Shown here piece by piece: positions 10,337 to 21,494 of a stretch of 64,000 nt of DNA; position 1 is the stretch's first letter, and each line of letters starts with the position of its first letter. This DNA is from Phialocephala subalpina (Eukaryota > Ascomycota > Leotiomycetes > Helotiales > Mollisiaceae): positions 239,617 through 303,616 of the forward strand of contig FJOG01000044.1 of the NCBI GenBank assembly GCA_900073065.1, given 5' to 3'. The notes below the pieces were generated by a model. It saw nothing but the letters and a program-made list of their open reading frames with translations. It did no database searches and had not been told where the DNA came from. The translations under genes and the position numbers were made by a program.

Positions 10337-12638
10337 TCAAATACAAAATGTTGATCTCCCACCATCCCAAGTTATCCTCTTCCGCATCCTCATTTTGAGC
10401 AATGCATCTGCGCCAATTCTCCGCCCTCCAGCCTCGTCACTTGCTCCGAATATTGCTGATGGTGCAAAGACGAGCGCCTCGCCCGTCTTCAACCTCATGA
10501 TTTCTCTCAGCAGACCGGCTTTATTACCCCTGTCGCCCTCTTTATCTGAGATTAGTATGTGCCTTTGTAGAACATCGAGCCACTCTGGGCTTGAAAACCG
10601 ATGCATAACAGTAATCGAGCACAAGTCTATGAGCTTGGGCGAGATAGTAGGCTCTTGGGTGGAAATAATAACTCGGGCGCCGTAATGCCGTTGTTGGCGG
10701 ACCACTCCCATCAAGGATTCTGTTAGCATGGTCGAGGCCGGTGTATCGGTCATATACTATGATATGTTAATAAGAATGAAGGAGAAAAAGCCGCGGTGCT
10801 ATACGTACTTTGTGTGCCTCATCAAGAACAATAACCTTGCCAACTGTTGAGTCTGATTCAAGATACAAACCCACACCGACCTTAAACAAAACGCACGCTG
10901 TACTGGCATCCATAAAAGGGCAAGATAGGTCTATGATATTTATCTCACCCGCAGCAAAATTGGGGCTCGTAGTTGACCCATCGAGATCAAGAAATGATTC
11001 TAGAAGATCAAGCCTTTGATTTAGGAACTGTTCTTGCTTCCTGTCAAGTCCAGCATCGTCAAGCTGACGGCGAAACTCGGGATAGTTGAAAACTTCGGCT
11101 GTCTTAGAGGCCATGTTGCGCAAGATCTTCGTGACGATTGCCATGTAAAGTGGTGCTGATTGGGTTTGGTTGATAGACATTAGTGTCAGCATCGTACTGA
11201 TATTCAGATCTTTCGGATGCAGCACAAAGGGATGAACTGTGACACCGGGTATCTGTGTATATATCGCTTTCAGTGACAGATAGTTTGATGGAGAAACTAG
11301 AACGTTGACTTGCTTCACACCCAAATGGCTTGGAAGTTGTGAACCAGGAGAAGCTAGAAAAGCTAATTCACATGGTCTGAAGCTCGAGCCAGAGGTATAT
11401 TCGGCGAAATTGAAAACCAAAGCAGAGAGGGGCTTCTGGAGAACTCCTAGTACTGGTGAAGGAATGAGACAGTTCTCTATACAGCTATCAGCTGAGGTGC
11501 CTCATAATGCAATGTTTCGAACGTTACCAATCATGCATGCCGTTGTGTGCGACTTCCCACTTCCTTGAACTCCACAGACAAACGCTGAAAATGGAGCATT
11601 GGTGTTGAGGAAGATTCTCGAATCTAGGATTGTAGTCGAAGAAGTCGGGTCAGAACTTCCAAGAAGTCCATACTGCGGAAGATCATCCATGCCGGGACAC
11701 CCAAGCACATCAGCGGAAAAGAGCACAGCGTTTTTGACACCACCAATGGAGGTTTCTTCCCCGCTTTCCTCCTTCACAGAAGAGAAGTTAAGGAGCCCTA
11801 GTTGAAGATCCAACATATGTAAATCATCTTCGGTCTTGCCCTGCGGTGTAGAATCAAAATCTTCCATTTGACTGACGAATGTCTTGAGCTCTGAAAGGTA
11901 TCAGCTTGTGCCATTTGAAAATATAGTAGACTTACCCAAAATCTTCGGATTGAAAGGGCATTGTGCAATAGTTCCGAATTTTTCTGATGTTTCTGCAATT
12001 GTCACAGATCTCGAGACAGTCGACAGGAAGGCCTCCAATGCTGCTCCACCATCTTCTGATTTGGGGGAATGACTTCGGAAATTCATCGTTAGCGTGCTTC
12101 TTGGCATTGAGCTACTCGTACTCTGCATTCTGTAATTAGCAACTTGAAAGCATTAGGGAACAAAGCTCTCGAACCGTGTCAGTTTCCTCTGAACGTGATG
12201 CGAACCCAGAATCCAAATTCTGACTACTCGGGGAACTCATTTCCGACTCCATGGTAGGCGGCGCCTGTTTTGATTGTGTTCGGGCTGGATACTGCGAGGT
12301 CATTTTCGATTTCGAATGCGATGGTGTTGCTGGGGACCGTGTGATCTTTTCTGTCTGGGAAGATATTGCGATTGGCTGCGACGCTGGAACAGATCCTCGC
12401 GCTATATCTTGATGTTTTATGCTATTGGACGAGAATATAAGTTTGACACTTTAGAATGGGCGAAGAGGTTTTCTTACGCGTTGACTAGTTGTCTTATTCT
12501 TTCCTTGTGCATTGGATAACGACTGATCAACCTCTGTTTGAGGGCAGTCTTTCCAATGAATGGACCGCTGCCATTCTTACCAAAGCCAATTTCTTTGTAT
12601 TGTTGCTTGACCCAACTTTCTAGGTGAACAGAGCCCAT
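10337..12638 (-). CDS. HerA/VirD4-like P-loop ATPase, fungal type
   Basis: Six exons: 12638-12478, 12421-12175, 12122-11936, 11890-11528, 11476-10809 and 10756-10337, with introns of 56, 52, 45, 51 and 52 nt, give 681 residues in one unbroken frame. Walker A is GVQGSGKSHT (about residue 304), followed across intron 4 by ACMIENCLIPS. Walker B is VIVLDEAHK (about residues 534-542), directly before intron 5. After it come a basic RQQRHYGARVIISTQEP segment, like the sensor and arginine-finger region of HerA/FtsK-type pumps, and a Phe-Ser-Ser-Pro-Glu-Trp block. The N-terminal 200 residues are Ser/Thr-rich and probably disordered. Relatives move DNA or protein through a hexameric ring in bacteria and archaea. 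In fungi these proteins are widespread but largely unstudied, so the job is unknown. All motifs are intact. Confidence 0.8.
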
Positions 12639-13655
12639 AATGGTATTGCAGATTCTGCGTACGGAACCTCTCGGGGTTGTGGGGTAATGAAAGGAGACGG
12701 AGCGGCAGACGTGATCCCAAGGAGATAGAAAGCGAGAAAATAGGATCTAAGCAAAGATAAAGTGCGGAAATTCTCAGTTGACGATGATCATAACGAAATA
12801 CCAAATCCACTGCTTTGGACATTATGTACAATTAATAAATCCTCTTCTAGTGGCTATGTTGCCTGATGTTGGAGTTTCATGATGTTGGGGTCTCGGCCGA
12901 GGCTGTGTGTTATACTTCCAATTCCGAGCCAACAAAGCGCTGCGCCACAGTGTGGCACGACCAATTGACCCACGCCGGCAAGTATATTCCAGGCATCCTA
13001 CTGGATCGAGGAGCGGGAACGCCGATATCTAATGCGTGAATTGACCAACCACAATATATCTACCAGGCTTCCATCGTCATATTAGCTGTGCTGTCGAGAG
13101 ATGAGGCTGTTTGTGTGCAGAGCCTCGCGGAACTAGTCCCGATTTAGCCGTGCAGCCACTTGCCAGACCCTCTTCACGGGCGATAACCGGGAGCCCATTC
13201 TGATCACCGGTGACCTGTTCTGAGTCCCTGTAATCCCCCTCGCCAGGACTTGATATTCTCAACAGCACTACCAGGATAGGATCAATCGCAAAGGCACACC
13301 GAGGTTGATCAACGGTTTCGAGTTTTCCATGAGTCGTGATCAGACACTGACCTCTTGTGATTCTGCCTGTGTAATCAACACTGTTGGGTTTCGAAGATTC
13401 TCCTCCTTGCGTTGGGGCTCAGAAAATCTTGGACTGGCAAGCGAGCCTCACCCCCATCGTAGTGGATATTAAGACGGTGGTGGCGCAGAGAAGCGAGAGG
13501 GGATGTTTCTAGGAAGGTCTGAAACTTTTCATTCGAAGCAATATGTCACACATCTTGCTCGCTGTATCCAAGCTCTTCTACGACAGCTTTCGAAAAAAGA
13601 TGAACGCCAATCCCAATAACCAAACGAGAAGAAAGTCAATGCCTGGCCTGAATCC
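12639..13655. other. intergenic region between ATPase and alpha-glucosidase genes
   Basis: About 1 kb holding the promoter of the ATPase gene at its left end and the 3' side of the alpha-glucosidase gene at its right end. The short minus frames at 12577-12831 and 13077-13268 show no motif or splice logic. Confidence 0.45.
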
Positions 13656-15451
13656 TTAGTTCACAAGATAAATCCGTCCCTCATAAGCACCCAACTTCTC
13701 TGTCCCATCAATCCCCTCTGCACTCCCCACAAGCAGCTCCCATTTTCCTCCCAGCTCTTGAGGTCGAGGAAAGTCCTTCTCCTTGTCCGTGAAATTCAGC
13801 ACTACAACCGCTTTATCCTTCCCATGCGTCTTTGCAAAAACGAAGGTATCCAAATTCTCCACATCATACCCCTTAAACGCCCCGTGAATAAAAACATCCT
13901 TATACTCCTTCCTAACCCCAATCATCTTTCTCCAAAAATTCAACACAGATTTAGGATCGTTCTCCTGCTTCGCAACGTTGATTTCCTTATAAGAGTCATT
14001 GGTACGCATCCAAGCCCCATCCTTCTTCCCCGTGAAGCCCGCGTATGGAGAATCGTCCCATTGCATAGGAAGTCTAGCATGATCTCGTCCCAGGATTTGG
14101 ATGCTCTTCATGACATGCGCGAGCGCTTGCTCGTCGCCTCCCCTCTCTTTGACAGAGTTGTAGTAGTTAATCGACTCGATGTCTTTGTAGTCCTCGATTG
14201 GCCAGTCTTTGGGAGCGTTGATCATCCCGATTTCTTGACCTTGGTACACGAACAAAGTGCCGGTAAGAGCACACATCATAAGCGCCAACATTTTCGCTGA
14301 TCTTTCTCGATATTGGGGCAGATCGGAAGTGTGGCGAGATACAGAGCGGCCTTGATCATGATTCTCGCAAAACGCGGTAGTCCATCCATCACTCCCCTCA
14401 ATGAAACTCTGCCATTTCGACACGACTTCTTTGAGTTCTGGGAGTTGATAGCCTTCATACTCGTACTTGTGAGTCTTCCCAATCCCGAGATCGACGATAT
14501 CGAATTGGAACACCATGTCCAGCTGTTTATCACCAGCTCCGATGTACCTCAATACATGTGCCGTATCGGGCGTATGTGGCAATTCGCCAACAGTCATGGT
14601 ATCGTACTTACTCAGGACTTTTTGGTTCATTTCTCGGAGGAATTCATGCATCCTAGGACCATTGCAGAATAGGCCTGGGGCTGGTTGTTCAAAAACTCCT
14701 GGGTCGGTGATTGGTGCGTCGGGGAATGAGGTACCTTTGGAGTACATGTTGACCGTGTCGATGCGGAAGCCGTCGACGCCCCTTTTGAGCCAGAATTCCA
14801 TGGCGGATTGATAGATTGCTTCTCGGGTAGCTGGGTTCTCCCAGTTGAGGTCGGGTTGTTGTTTTGCGAAGAGGTGGAGGTAGTATTCTTGTGTGTGTTC
14901 GTCCCATTGCCATGTACTGCCTGAGAAGAAACTTCGCCAGTTGCTTGGTGGCATTCGCTCGCCTTTTTCGTTGTATTTTGCGGGTCGCCAGATATACCAG
15001 TCTCGTTTTGGGTTGTCTTTTGAGCTTCGGGATTCTTGGAACCAGGCGTGCTCGTCGGAGGTATGATTGACCACCAAATCTAGGATCAACTTCATTCCTC
15101 GCGAATGGCAGGCTTGGATAAGTTCCTCCATATCTGCGACTGTGCCGTAGGGCGGGTAGACGGCTTCGTAGTTGGAGATATCGTAGCCCATGTCGTGTTG
15201 GGGGGAGTCGTACATTGGGGAGACCCAGACGATGTCGACGCCGAGATTTTTGATGTAGTCGACTTTGGAGATGATGCCGGGGATGTCTCCTGCACAACAA
15301 ATTAGCATTCTGCATTGAGAAGAGGAGTGGAGATCTGCGAATAGAGGAAAGTTGACATACCTAGGCCATCGTTGTTGGAGTCTTTGAAGCTGGCGGGGTA
15401 AATTTGGTAGACGACGCCATCTTTCCACCAGATGCGTTCGGTGACGGTCAT
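13656..15451 (-). CDS. GH13 alpha-glucosidase (maltase type)
   Basis: Two exons, 15451-15361 and 15289-13656, with a 71-nt intron (GTATGT…GTGCAG), give 574 residues, the usual length for yeast-type maltases. The start [19 protein letters not shown] is typical, and the longer frame from 15590 reads through the intron. The GH13 regions are present: a Leu-Asp-Leu-Val-Val-Asn-His block near residue 100, DGFRIDT with the nucleophile Asp208, GELPHTP with the acid Glu266, and CENHDQGR with Asp342. The residue after the nucleophile is Thr; in yeast enzymes Thr here goes with maltase and Val with isomaltase, so alpha-1,4 cleavage is likely. No signal peptide is seen, so it should be cytosolic and act on imported maltose. 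A maltose-permease-type gene lies 6 kb away on the other strand. Confidence 0.93.
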
Positions 15452-16343
15452 TTTGCTGTTGTTGTGTGGTAATGGATCCAAAAATGGTCTCGCAGATATA
15501 CAGATGGGAGAGAAGTTGTAGGTAGGAAGAAGGAAGTAGAGAAGTTGAGAGGGAAAGAAAGAGAAGAGAAGAGGGACTTTTCAGTGCCAACGCCCGTCTC
15601 TGCGTCTACCACGAAAGAAACTGCGAGAGCACCACCTCTGCCAATGACTCACTCAAACTCCTGCTTACTGACAACTCACGATGGTAATGCAGCTTCACGA
15701 GCTCCGAGACTGGCAAGATCGTCGATGTACCCACGACTCGGAAGGGGACGATACCTACCATCTGGGACACAACCCCAGTACTCCGAGGAGCTACTCCATA
15801 TTATCAATTGCGGAGGCGAATTAGCGTTCGCAGATACGGGGCGCAGTGGGTACTGGCAGACCGATATAGCGGAAGCGAATGCATGCTTGGTGTTGGATGT
15901 TGTGTTCTGGAACGCGTGGTGGTGTTGGTGTTGTGTCGTTGGAATTCTCGCTGGATCTCTCGGGAAAAGAGCTCGAGATTCAGCGAGGGCTGCACGTGAC
16001 TAAGCCTTTAACTTTCAGCCACAACGGGCTTTCCTTGCTCCTGCTTTTCAAGCGACTTGCCAAGCCAATCAACCTCACATCGTGAATCGTTCAACGTCTA
16101 TTCTTCGGGCATCCTAATTCCCACGCCCACAGCGCCTCGCAAGAGACACATACATGGCCATGCCGGGAGAGCACGCGACCTCGCGCCTGGAGGATGGTGC
16201 TGAGCCCGTAAAACTCCAAGGCCGGGAGACAGAGCATGAGGCGCCAGACGCAGTCACCATCTCGACACGAAAGGCTAGTTCTGTCCTCTCACGATATTTT
16301 TTGCGACTGTGGAGTGATTTGGGCATCCGCTGATCTGCTCTAG
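15452..16343. other. intergenic region with a possible first exon of the broken HET gene
   Basis: Contains the alpha-glucosidase promoter (CT/GA-rich near 15520-15620). From an ATG at 16153 a plus-strand frame of 58 codons runs to a TGA at 16330-16332. A CTGAT…CTCTAG acceptor-like site at 16331-16343 directly precedes the open frame of the HET pseudogene, so 16153 may start its first exon. The donor could not be fixed. Confidence 0.35.
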
Positions 16344-18552
16344 AGGCTCCATTGCGAGATCTGTGAGAAGATCCTAGCTACTCTGCTCTTAGACCCTAAC
16401 AACGATCCGCACCAGCGCACAGAAATTGGTCTTTACACCCATGTGCTAGATGAATCAATCTGTCGTATTCACCCTTGGTTATTCCAGTCCGTCTTTGGGG
16501 ATCAGCTGAAAGAGGGAGACACAATCCATTCCTTCCAAATGATTCCATCAACGGTGGCCGTAGTATTTCGAGGATTTGTACGTGAAAAGAGGAAATGGAT
16601 AGCCGCTTCTGGTATTATCTTGATGAAGTCTCTATTGCTGTCTCCAAGAAGTTTTCTCGGCTGTTCTACAGATCCCAGGTGGATCGATAGCGACCTGTTC
16701 CGCCAATGGAAGCAAGCATGCGAACAAAAGTGCAGCGCACCATGTCAATCTGCCTACCAAGCTTCAACACCGTCAATGTCACATCGTCCAACATTACTCA
16801 TTGATACATTCCTGTCGTGCCTAATCCGTGTGGATGTCGATCTGCCCTACGTAGCTCTAAGCTATGTTTGGGGGAACATTCTCTTTTTCAAGACACGTAA
16901 GGCAAATGTTGAGCCTTTGTTTCTCAAAAATTCTCTCAAACGAGTCCGTTTCGAAAGAACTGCCCCAAACCATCAAAGATGCAATAGCTGTCGTTCGGCT
17001 TCTAGGTGAACGTTTCCTCTGGGTAGATGCCCTATGTATTGTGCAAGACGACGAGGTGTCCAAGCATAATGATATTCTCAACATGGGCTCTATCTACACC
17101 CTCGCGTCAGCTACTATCATTGCCGCTCAAGGCACGAATGCCCATTGCGGATTAGTTGGACTTAGAGGTTCGAAGCCGAGAACAATTCCTCAAGATACCT
17201 TCGAGCTAGAAGATGGGTACGTGGTTACACAAAAACGAGCAGATCGCTCTCGTCAGCTTCAGACGCAGTCTACTTGGTCACAGAGAGGATGGACCTTTCA
17301 AGAGGATGTGTTCTCCCGTCGAAAAATCACCTTCAGCAATGAAACCGTCTCGTGGTCATGCGCTTGCTCAGAATTCGAAGAAGATATTGAGGAGGATTGC
17401 CAGTCTCAGCGACCTAGACTGTCAGCAGCCGAGTTGTATTCCCGTGGCTATCCCGATCTGGAGATGTTTTCAACATATGTTTGCTCGTACAGTGATCGTC
17501 ATCTCTCATTTCAAGAAGATGCCTTGGCTGCATTTTCAGGATTTCAATCTGCGTTAAGTCAAACATTCCATGGCGGATTTCTATGCGGCCTTCCAATCAT
17601 GTTCTTTGATATTGCCCTTTGCTGGCAGCCAATGGTTACAAGTACGAGGCGGACGTTGCCTAGAAAGTCGTACCTCACGGAGCTAGGGATCCCCAGTTGG
17701 TCTTGGGCCAGTTTGCAAGGCGTAATTGATGCAGAGAGTTGGTCTTCGAGGTGCGACTACCTCTTAAGGGATGGGTCACGTTCTGCAAAGGACGATGTCC
17801 TCGTATTCCTTACGGTCAATTGGCATGTAAGTCAGGGGCTACAGTCAGGCTGGGTTCCGCTATCCGGTGCGAAGACTATGGATACGGTGCGCTCACAAAA
17901 TGCGACATTCGAATCTGAGCTCCCAGTTGGCTGGAGCCGCCATGCCTGTGGGCCAAGTGAAGCGAATTATTCATTCCAGTTTCGACCAGGATGGGACCAC
18001 CGATATCTTTCGAAAGATGAGGTCCCAATTCCTTACTACTATCGCCACGAGTCTTGTCCAAACGTCAAATTCTGGTATCCGATACTCTTAGGATCTTCAA
18101 AAGACAATCGGGCACCTCCACCCCGGGGCAGTATCCTAAAATGTCGAACGAGGCGAGCAAAGTTGTCGCTACGGGGAAAGATTTCACATACGCAGATACC
18201 ACTCCTTTCTATCCGTGACCAGCAAGGCAATTGGGCGGGAGCGCTCCAGCTACCCAATCATAGCTTCCCTGCGTGGCAGCGAGCCGAGAATGAGCAAGGC
18301 AGCGTGGAAGAGGTTTGTGAGTTGGTTGAAATCTCCCGCGGAATTACCAGTTCTGACGGGAATCCTGGACGGAACTCGATCTGGGAACTTTACCACGACG
18401 AGGGACCAAAAGAAGGGACTATCCACGAATTCTTTAATGTGCTATGGGCTGAGTGGGAAAACGGAATTGCGTACAGGAAGGCTTGTGGGCGTGTCGAGAA
18501 ACTGATGTGGAAGAGTCAAGACCTCGAATGGATCGATCTAGTCCTAGGCTGA
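16344..18552 (+). pseudogene. HET-domain gene broken by a one-base frameshift
   Basis: The first part (frame open 16344-17009) has a CEICEK motif near its start and reaches LPYVALSYVWG, the first HET block, at about 16845-16875. The second and third blocks (LWVDALCIVQDDE and SQRGWTFQEDV) are in a frame offset by one base, open to the stop at 18552. The switch must fall near the A-run at 16926-16930: removing one A would join …LFLK to LSNESVSKELP as in normal HET proteins. No GT-AG pair in that stretch repairs the frame. The rest of the protein, including the Ser-Trp-Ser-Trp-Ala motif, is intact. HET loci are often polymorphic and some alleles are dead, so this may be a null allele; an assembly error in the A-run is the other reading. 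Confidence 0.75.
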
Positions 18553-18958
18553 GTGCTTCTAGAAATAGACAGAGAGGAACGAACGTGGTGAATCGAAATG
18601 AAAGAAGTTGTTGGACGGGCGAAGACGTAGAAAAAGTTGTTGGAGACAAGGGTCTTAGCACTGATGCTGACCTTAACATTTTTTTAATTTCCTTTTTGAG
18701 CTGCGTAGCCGGCAGAATACTGACCGCCCTTCACCCCCTCTTTACCTCAAATTCAGCCCATTGGACGTCTCGGAATCTGGGGAAAGAGCGTGGCGTTCCA
18801 AAAGTGGAAAGTGGGGGGATCAAAGCTTGAGTTCTTGAACGCCACACGGGTTTTTCCCAGACACCATCGAACTGCAACAGCTTGATCCTAAGCATTCGTG
18901 CCTACCAACAGCTGCCCCAAGCTCCAATCTCCAATCTCCCCAGGAATCAGGGACAAGC
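18553..18958. other. short intergenic region
   Basis: About 400 bp between the broken HET gene and the acetyltransferase gene, which are in the same direction. No coding frame with motifs. It should hold the acetyltransferase promoter. Confidence 0.4.
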
Positions 18959-20092
18959 ATGCCCGCGGTCGCTGCCCAATCTGGGGAACCAGCCTCTGAG
19001 CTGCAGCTCGAGCTCGCACACCCCACTTCCCGCGAATGTCAACACATCTGGAACCTGATATCTGTGCCTTGGCGTGATGCCTTGTCGCACGAGCAGTTTA
19101 TGGAAGAGTCTGCATACCTTTTGACGGTACCGCTTGCCAAAGATGGAGGCATGGCGATGTGGGTCCTGGTTGAGAAGGATTCAATGCCAGATCAGAGAGC
19201 TATCTTGGCCTCATGCGAGAGCTACCGAAAGCAGGCTCTGGTCAGTGACAAGGATGGAAAGGTTGAAGACGTGATCGTGCATGGCATCGCTAGCGTCTTC
19301 TGCGATCCGAAATACAGAGGGAAGGGATATGCTAAGGTCATGCTGAAGCTGCTTGGGAGTGTGCTGAAGACTTGGCAAGTGAAGGACGGGGAGTGGTGTG
19401 TTGGGAGCGTGCTGTACTCTGATATTGGGAGGAGTTACTACGCTGGGATTGGATGGAAGCCAGCCTTGAACAATACACACCTCGAGTTCCCAGCCCAGAG
19501 CCATTCGGATCTCGAAGGCACAGTGTCCCTGCAAGCTGGAGACATCGAGGCACTCTGCATCGAAGACGAGAAGATTATCAGAAAAGATCTCGCGACACCA
19601 TCAGCGAGCCGCACTAAAATGATGATCCTTCCAGACCACTCTCACATGCTCTGGCACCATTCCAAGGAGGAGTTTGTCGCTCAGAAGCTCTTCAGCAAGA
19701 TCCCGCACGTCAAGGGTGCGCTGATTGGCGAGCATGGAAGCAGAGTTTGGGCTCTCTGGACGCATCGCTTCTACAGTGACCCATCGCACACACCATCGGG
19801 AAATATCCTATACATCTTGCGGTTAGTGATCGAAGATCCCGGACGGGAAGACTTGATATCCCAGCTTAGGAGCGTCTTTCAAGCCGCGCAAGCTGAAGCG
19901 AAAGCTTGGAATCTGGATGTCGTTAAGCTCTGGGACCCTGATCCGCGGGTCCAGCGTCTAGTTAGAAGGATGGGGATCGGCGGCAGAATTGTTGAGAGGG
20001 AAGAGGATGGGGTCGCGAGTTTCCTTTGGTATGATGAGGACAAGGATGGACGGCCAGAGTGGGTTGCAAATGAGAAGTATGCTTGGTGTTGA
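18959..20092 (+). CDS. LYC1-like N-acetyltransferase
   Basis: A single-exon gene of 377 residues. Near residue 117 it has the acetyl-CoA-binding GNAT motif FCDPKYRGKGYAKVML, preceded by a hydrophobic strand (VIVHGIASVFC). It is followed by a long C-terminal half with ILPDHSHMLWHH and a late strand segment (GNILYILRLVIEDP). The size and the two-part layout fit the LYC1 group, named after a Yarrowia lysine N6-acetyltransferase; members of this group are common in filamentous fungi and most are untested. It should be a soluble cytosolic enzyme that uses acetyl-CoA; lysine or a related amine is the likely acceptor by analogy only. The start at 18959 is the first ATG of the frame. Neighbours (broken HET gene, sugar permease) give no clue to its role. 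Confidence 0.75.
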   Translation: MPAVAAQSGEPASELQLELAHPTSRECQHIWNLISVPWRDALSHEQFMEESAYLLTVPLAKDGGMAMWVLVEKDSMPDQRAILASCESYRKQALVSDKDGKVEDVIVHGIASVFCDPKYRGKGYAKVMLKLLGSVLKTWQVKDGEWCVGSVLYSDIGRSYYAGIGWKPALNNTHLEFPAQSHSDLEGTVSLQAGDIEALCIEDEKIIRKDLATPSASRTKMMILPDHSHMLWHHSKEEFVAQKLFSKIPHVKGALIGEHGSRVWALWTHRFYSDPSHTPSGNILYILRLVIEDPGREDLISQLRSVFQAAQAEAKAWNLDVVKLWDPDPRVQRLVRRMGIGGRIVEREEDGVASFLWYDEDKDGRPEWVANEKYAWC

Positions 20093-21494
20093 GCAGAATG
20101 CATAGAGCGAGAAGGTACATTTAGGATCGGAGCTCAAGCTCGATATCTCTCTTCGCGTCCAAAAAGTTGGATGGCGAGGGCTCGAGCTGGGAAGAAGCTC
20201 CTGAGGACGGTCACGTGGAAGAGCTGCAACACCACCATCACAATTTCCCATCGTGGATATTGCCCAAACATCAGCCAAAGAAGCTTTCACAGCTCACTCA
20301 ATTCAGCATCATCACGACATATTCATTTCACCATAAGCGCCACACCCACAAGCTCACGGGTGATCCCATCTCGTGATATCCTCTCCTCAATCTCACTTCA
20401 GCTCTGTGGCGCGAAACAGCGACCAATTCAGCGACCACAACAGCCAATCAGAAATTCAACCGCAATCTGCCGAAAATGAAGGCGAGACTCCCGGTCTTGT
20501 TCAAGAAATACGGCCGATGACGGTGCATGACGGCCACGGGTGAGGCGTTTTCGGTCTCTGCATGGATCGGGGTGTAATCTCGAGGTGCATATGCTGTCAG
20601 ATGTTTGTGACGTGAAATCCCCAGATCCTCACTCGATGTTGCTGTGTTCAGCTTGGGATTTCCTTGATGGAGGGTGACAATGCAGGGAGCTGGGACCGTG
20701 CGAGCTTCTAGTGTGCTTCTTGGGGTGTTCTATGTGGGGAGGGCGACCGGGGACCCTTTCGCGGGGTAATCCCAGTCTCCCCTTTCTCTGTCTCCACGAT
20801 CCCATATTGCACCTCGAGAATGGATCCATCAATGAGAAGTATCTCGGTCTCGATGCTCCTGCTCAACTCCTCACAATTTGCTTGTTACTACCACCGAGGA
20901 TTCACATCATTGTATGTTGTATGTCGTATGTTCCTCACCAGCTCGCAAATAGTCCCGAGCCGTCACATCCTTGACACCACGCCAGTCGGGTCGAGAACCC
21001 AAGCAAAAGCATTTCCCACTTGTCCCGACCTAGACACCTCGCTAGCCCCTCTCCCCTCAACCCCATGCCCTAGCCAGTGCTGGGGCCTCCTCTCAAAGCC
21101 TTTCCCCAACACCACCTCCTCTTTCTCCTCACATCTCCCAATCCCATCCCAGCTCTCATCGGCACTCCTGGCGTCCATTGACCAGTCAGAACTCGGTTTG
21201 CGTTCTAGCCCAAGCTAGATGAACCCAGCTTATCGAGGGTGGCGCTAGACCCCAGACTCTCGACCTCGTCGCTGAAATATAGGTCTTCCTAGCGCGAGCT
21301 TCTATTTCACCTATTGGTCAATCGACCGCGCAATCCAACCTCCTCCTACACTTTTATACTCAATTGTCAATTCCAGCTTCGAGATATAAGGTTACACTTC
21401 GTCCCACCATGTTCTGACATCCAGACATCATCTCATCCTCACTTTCATACTTTCTCAACATCCCTGGTCAACGTCTCTCATCTCAACCGCCACC
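20093..21494. other. intergenic region upstream of the maltose-permease-like gene
   Basis: About 1.4 kb. Short frames on both strands (20167-20479, 20711-21218) lack motifs. The last 400 bp are pyrimidine-rich, as in many fungal promoters, ending in a good start context (CCGCCACCATG at 21487-21497). Confidence 0.45.

Noticed and set aside
11492..11527. 36-nt intron in the ATPase gene
   Set aside because: It keeps frame but is too short for these fungi; the 51-nt version ending at 11477 also keeps frame and gives the more family-like ACMIENCLIPS.
14689..15315. 208-codon minus frame inside the alpha-glucosidase gene
   Set aside because: Arg/Pro-rich alternative frame of a strongly supported GH13 gene.
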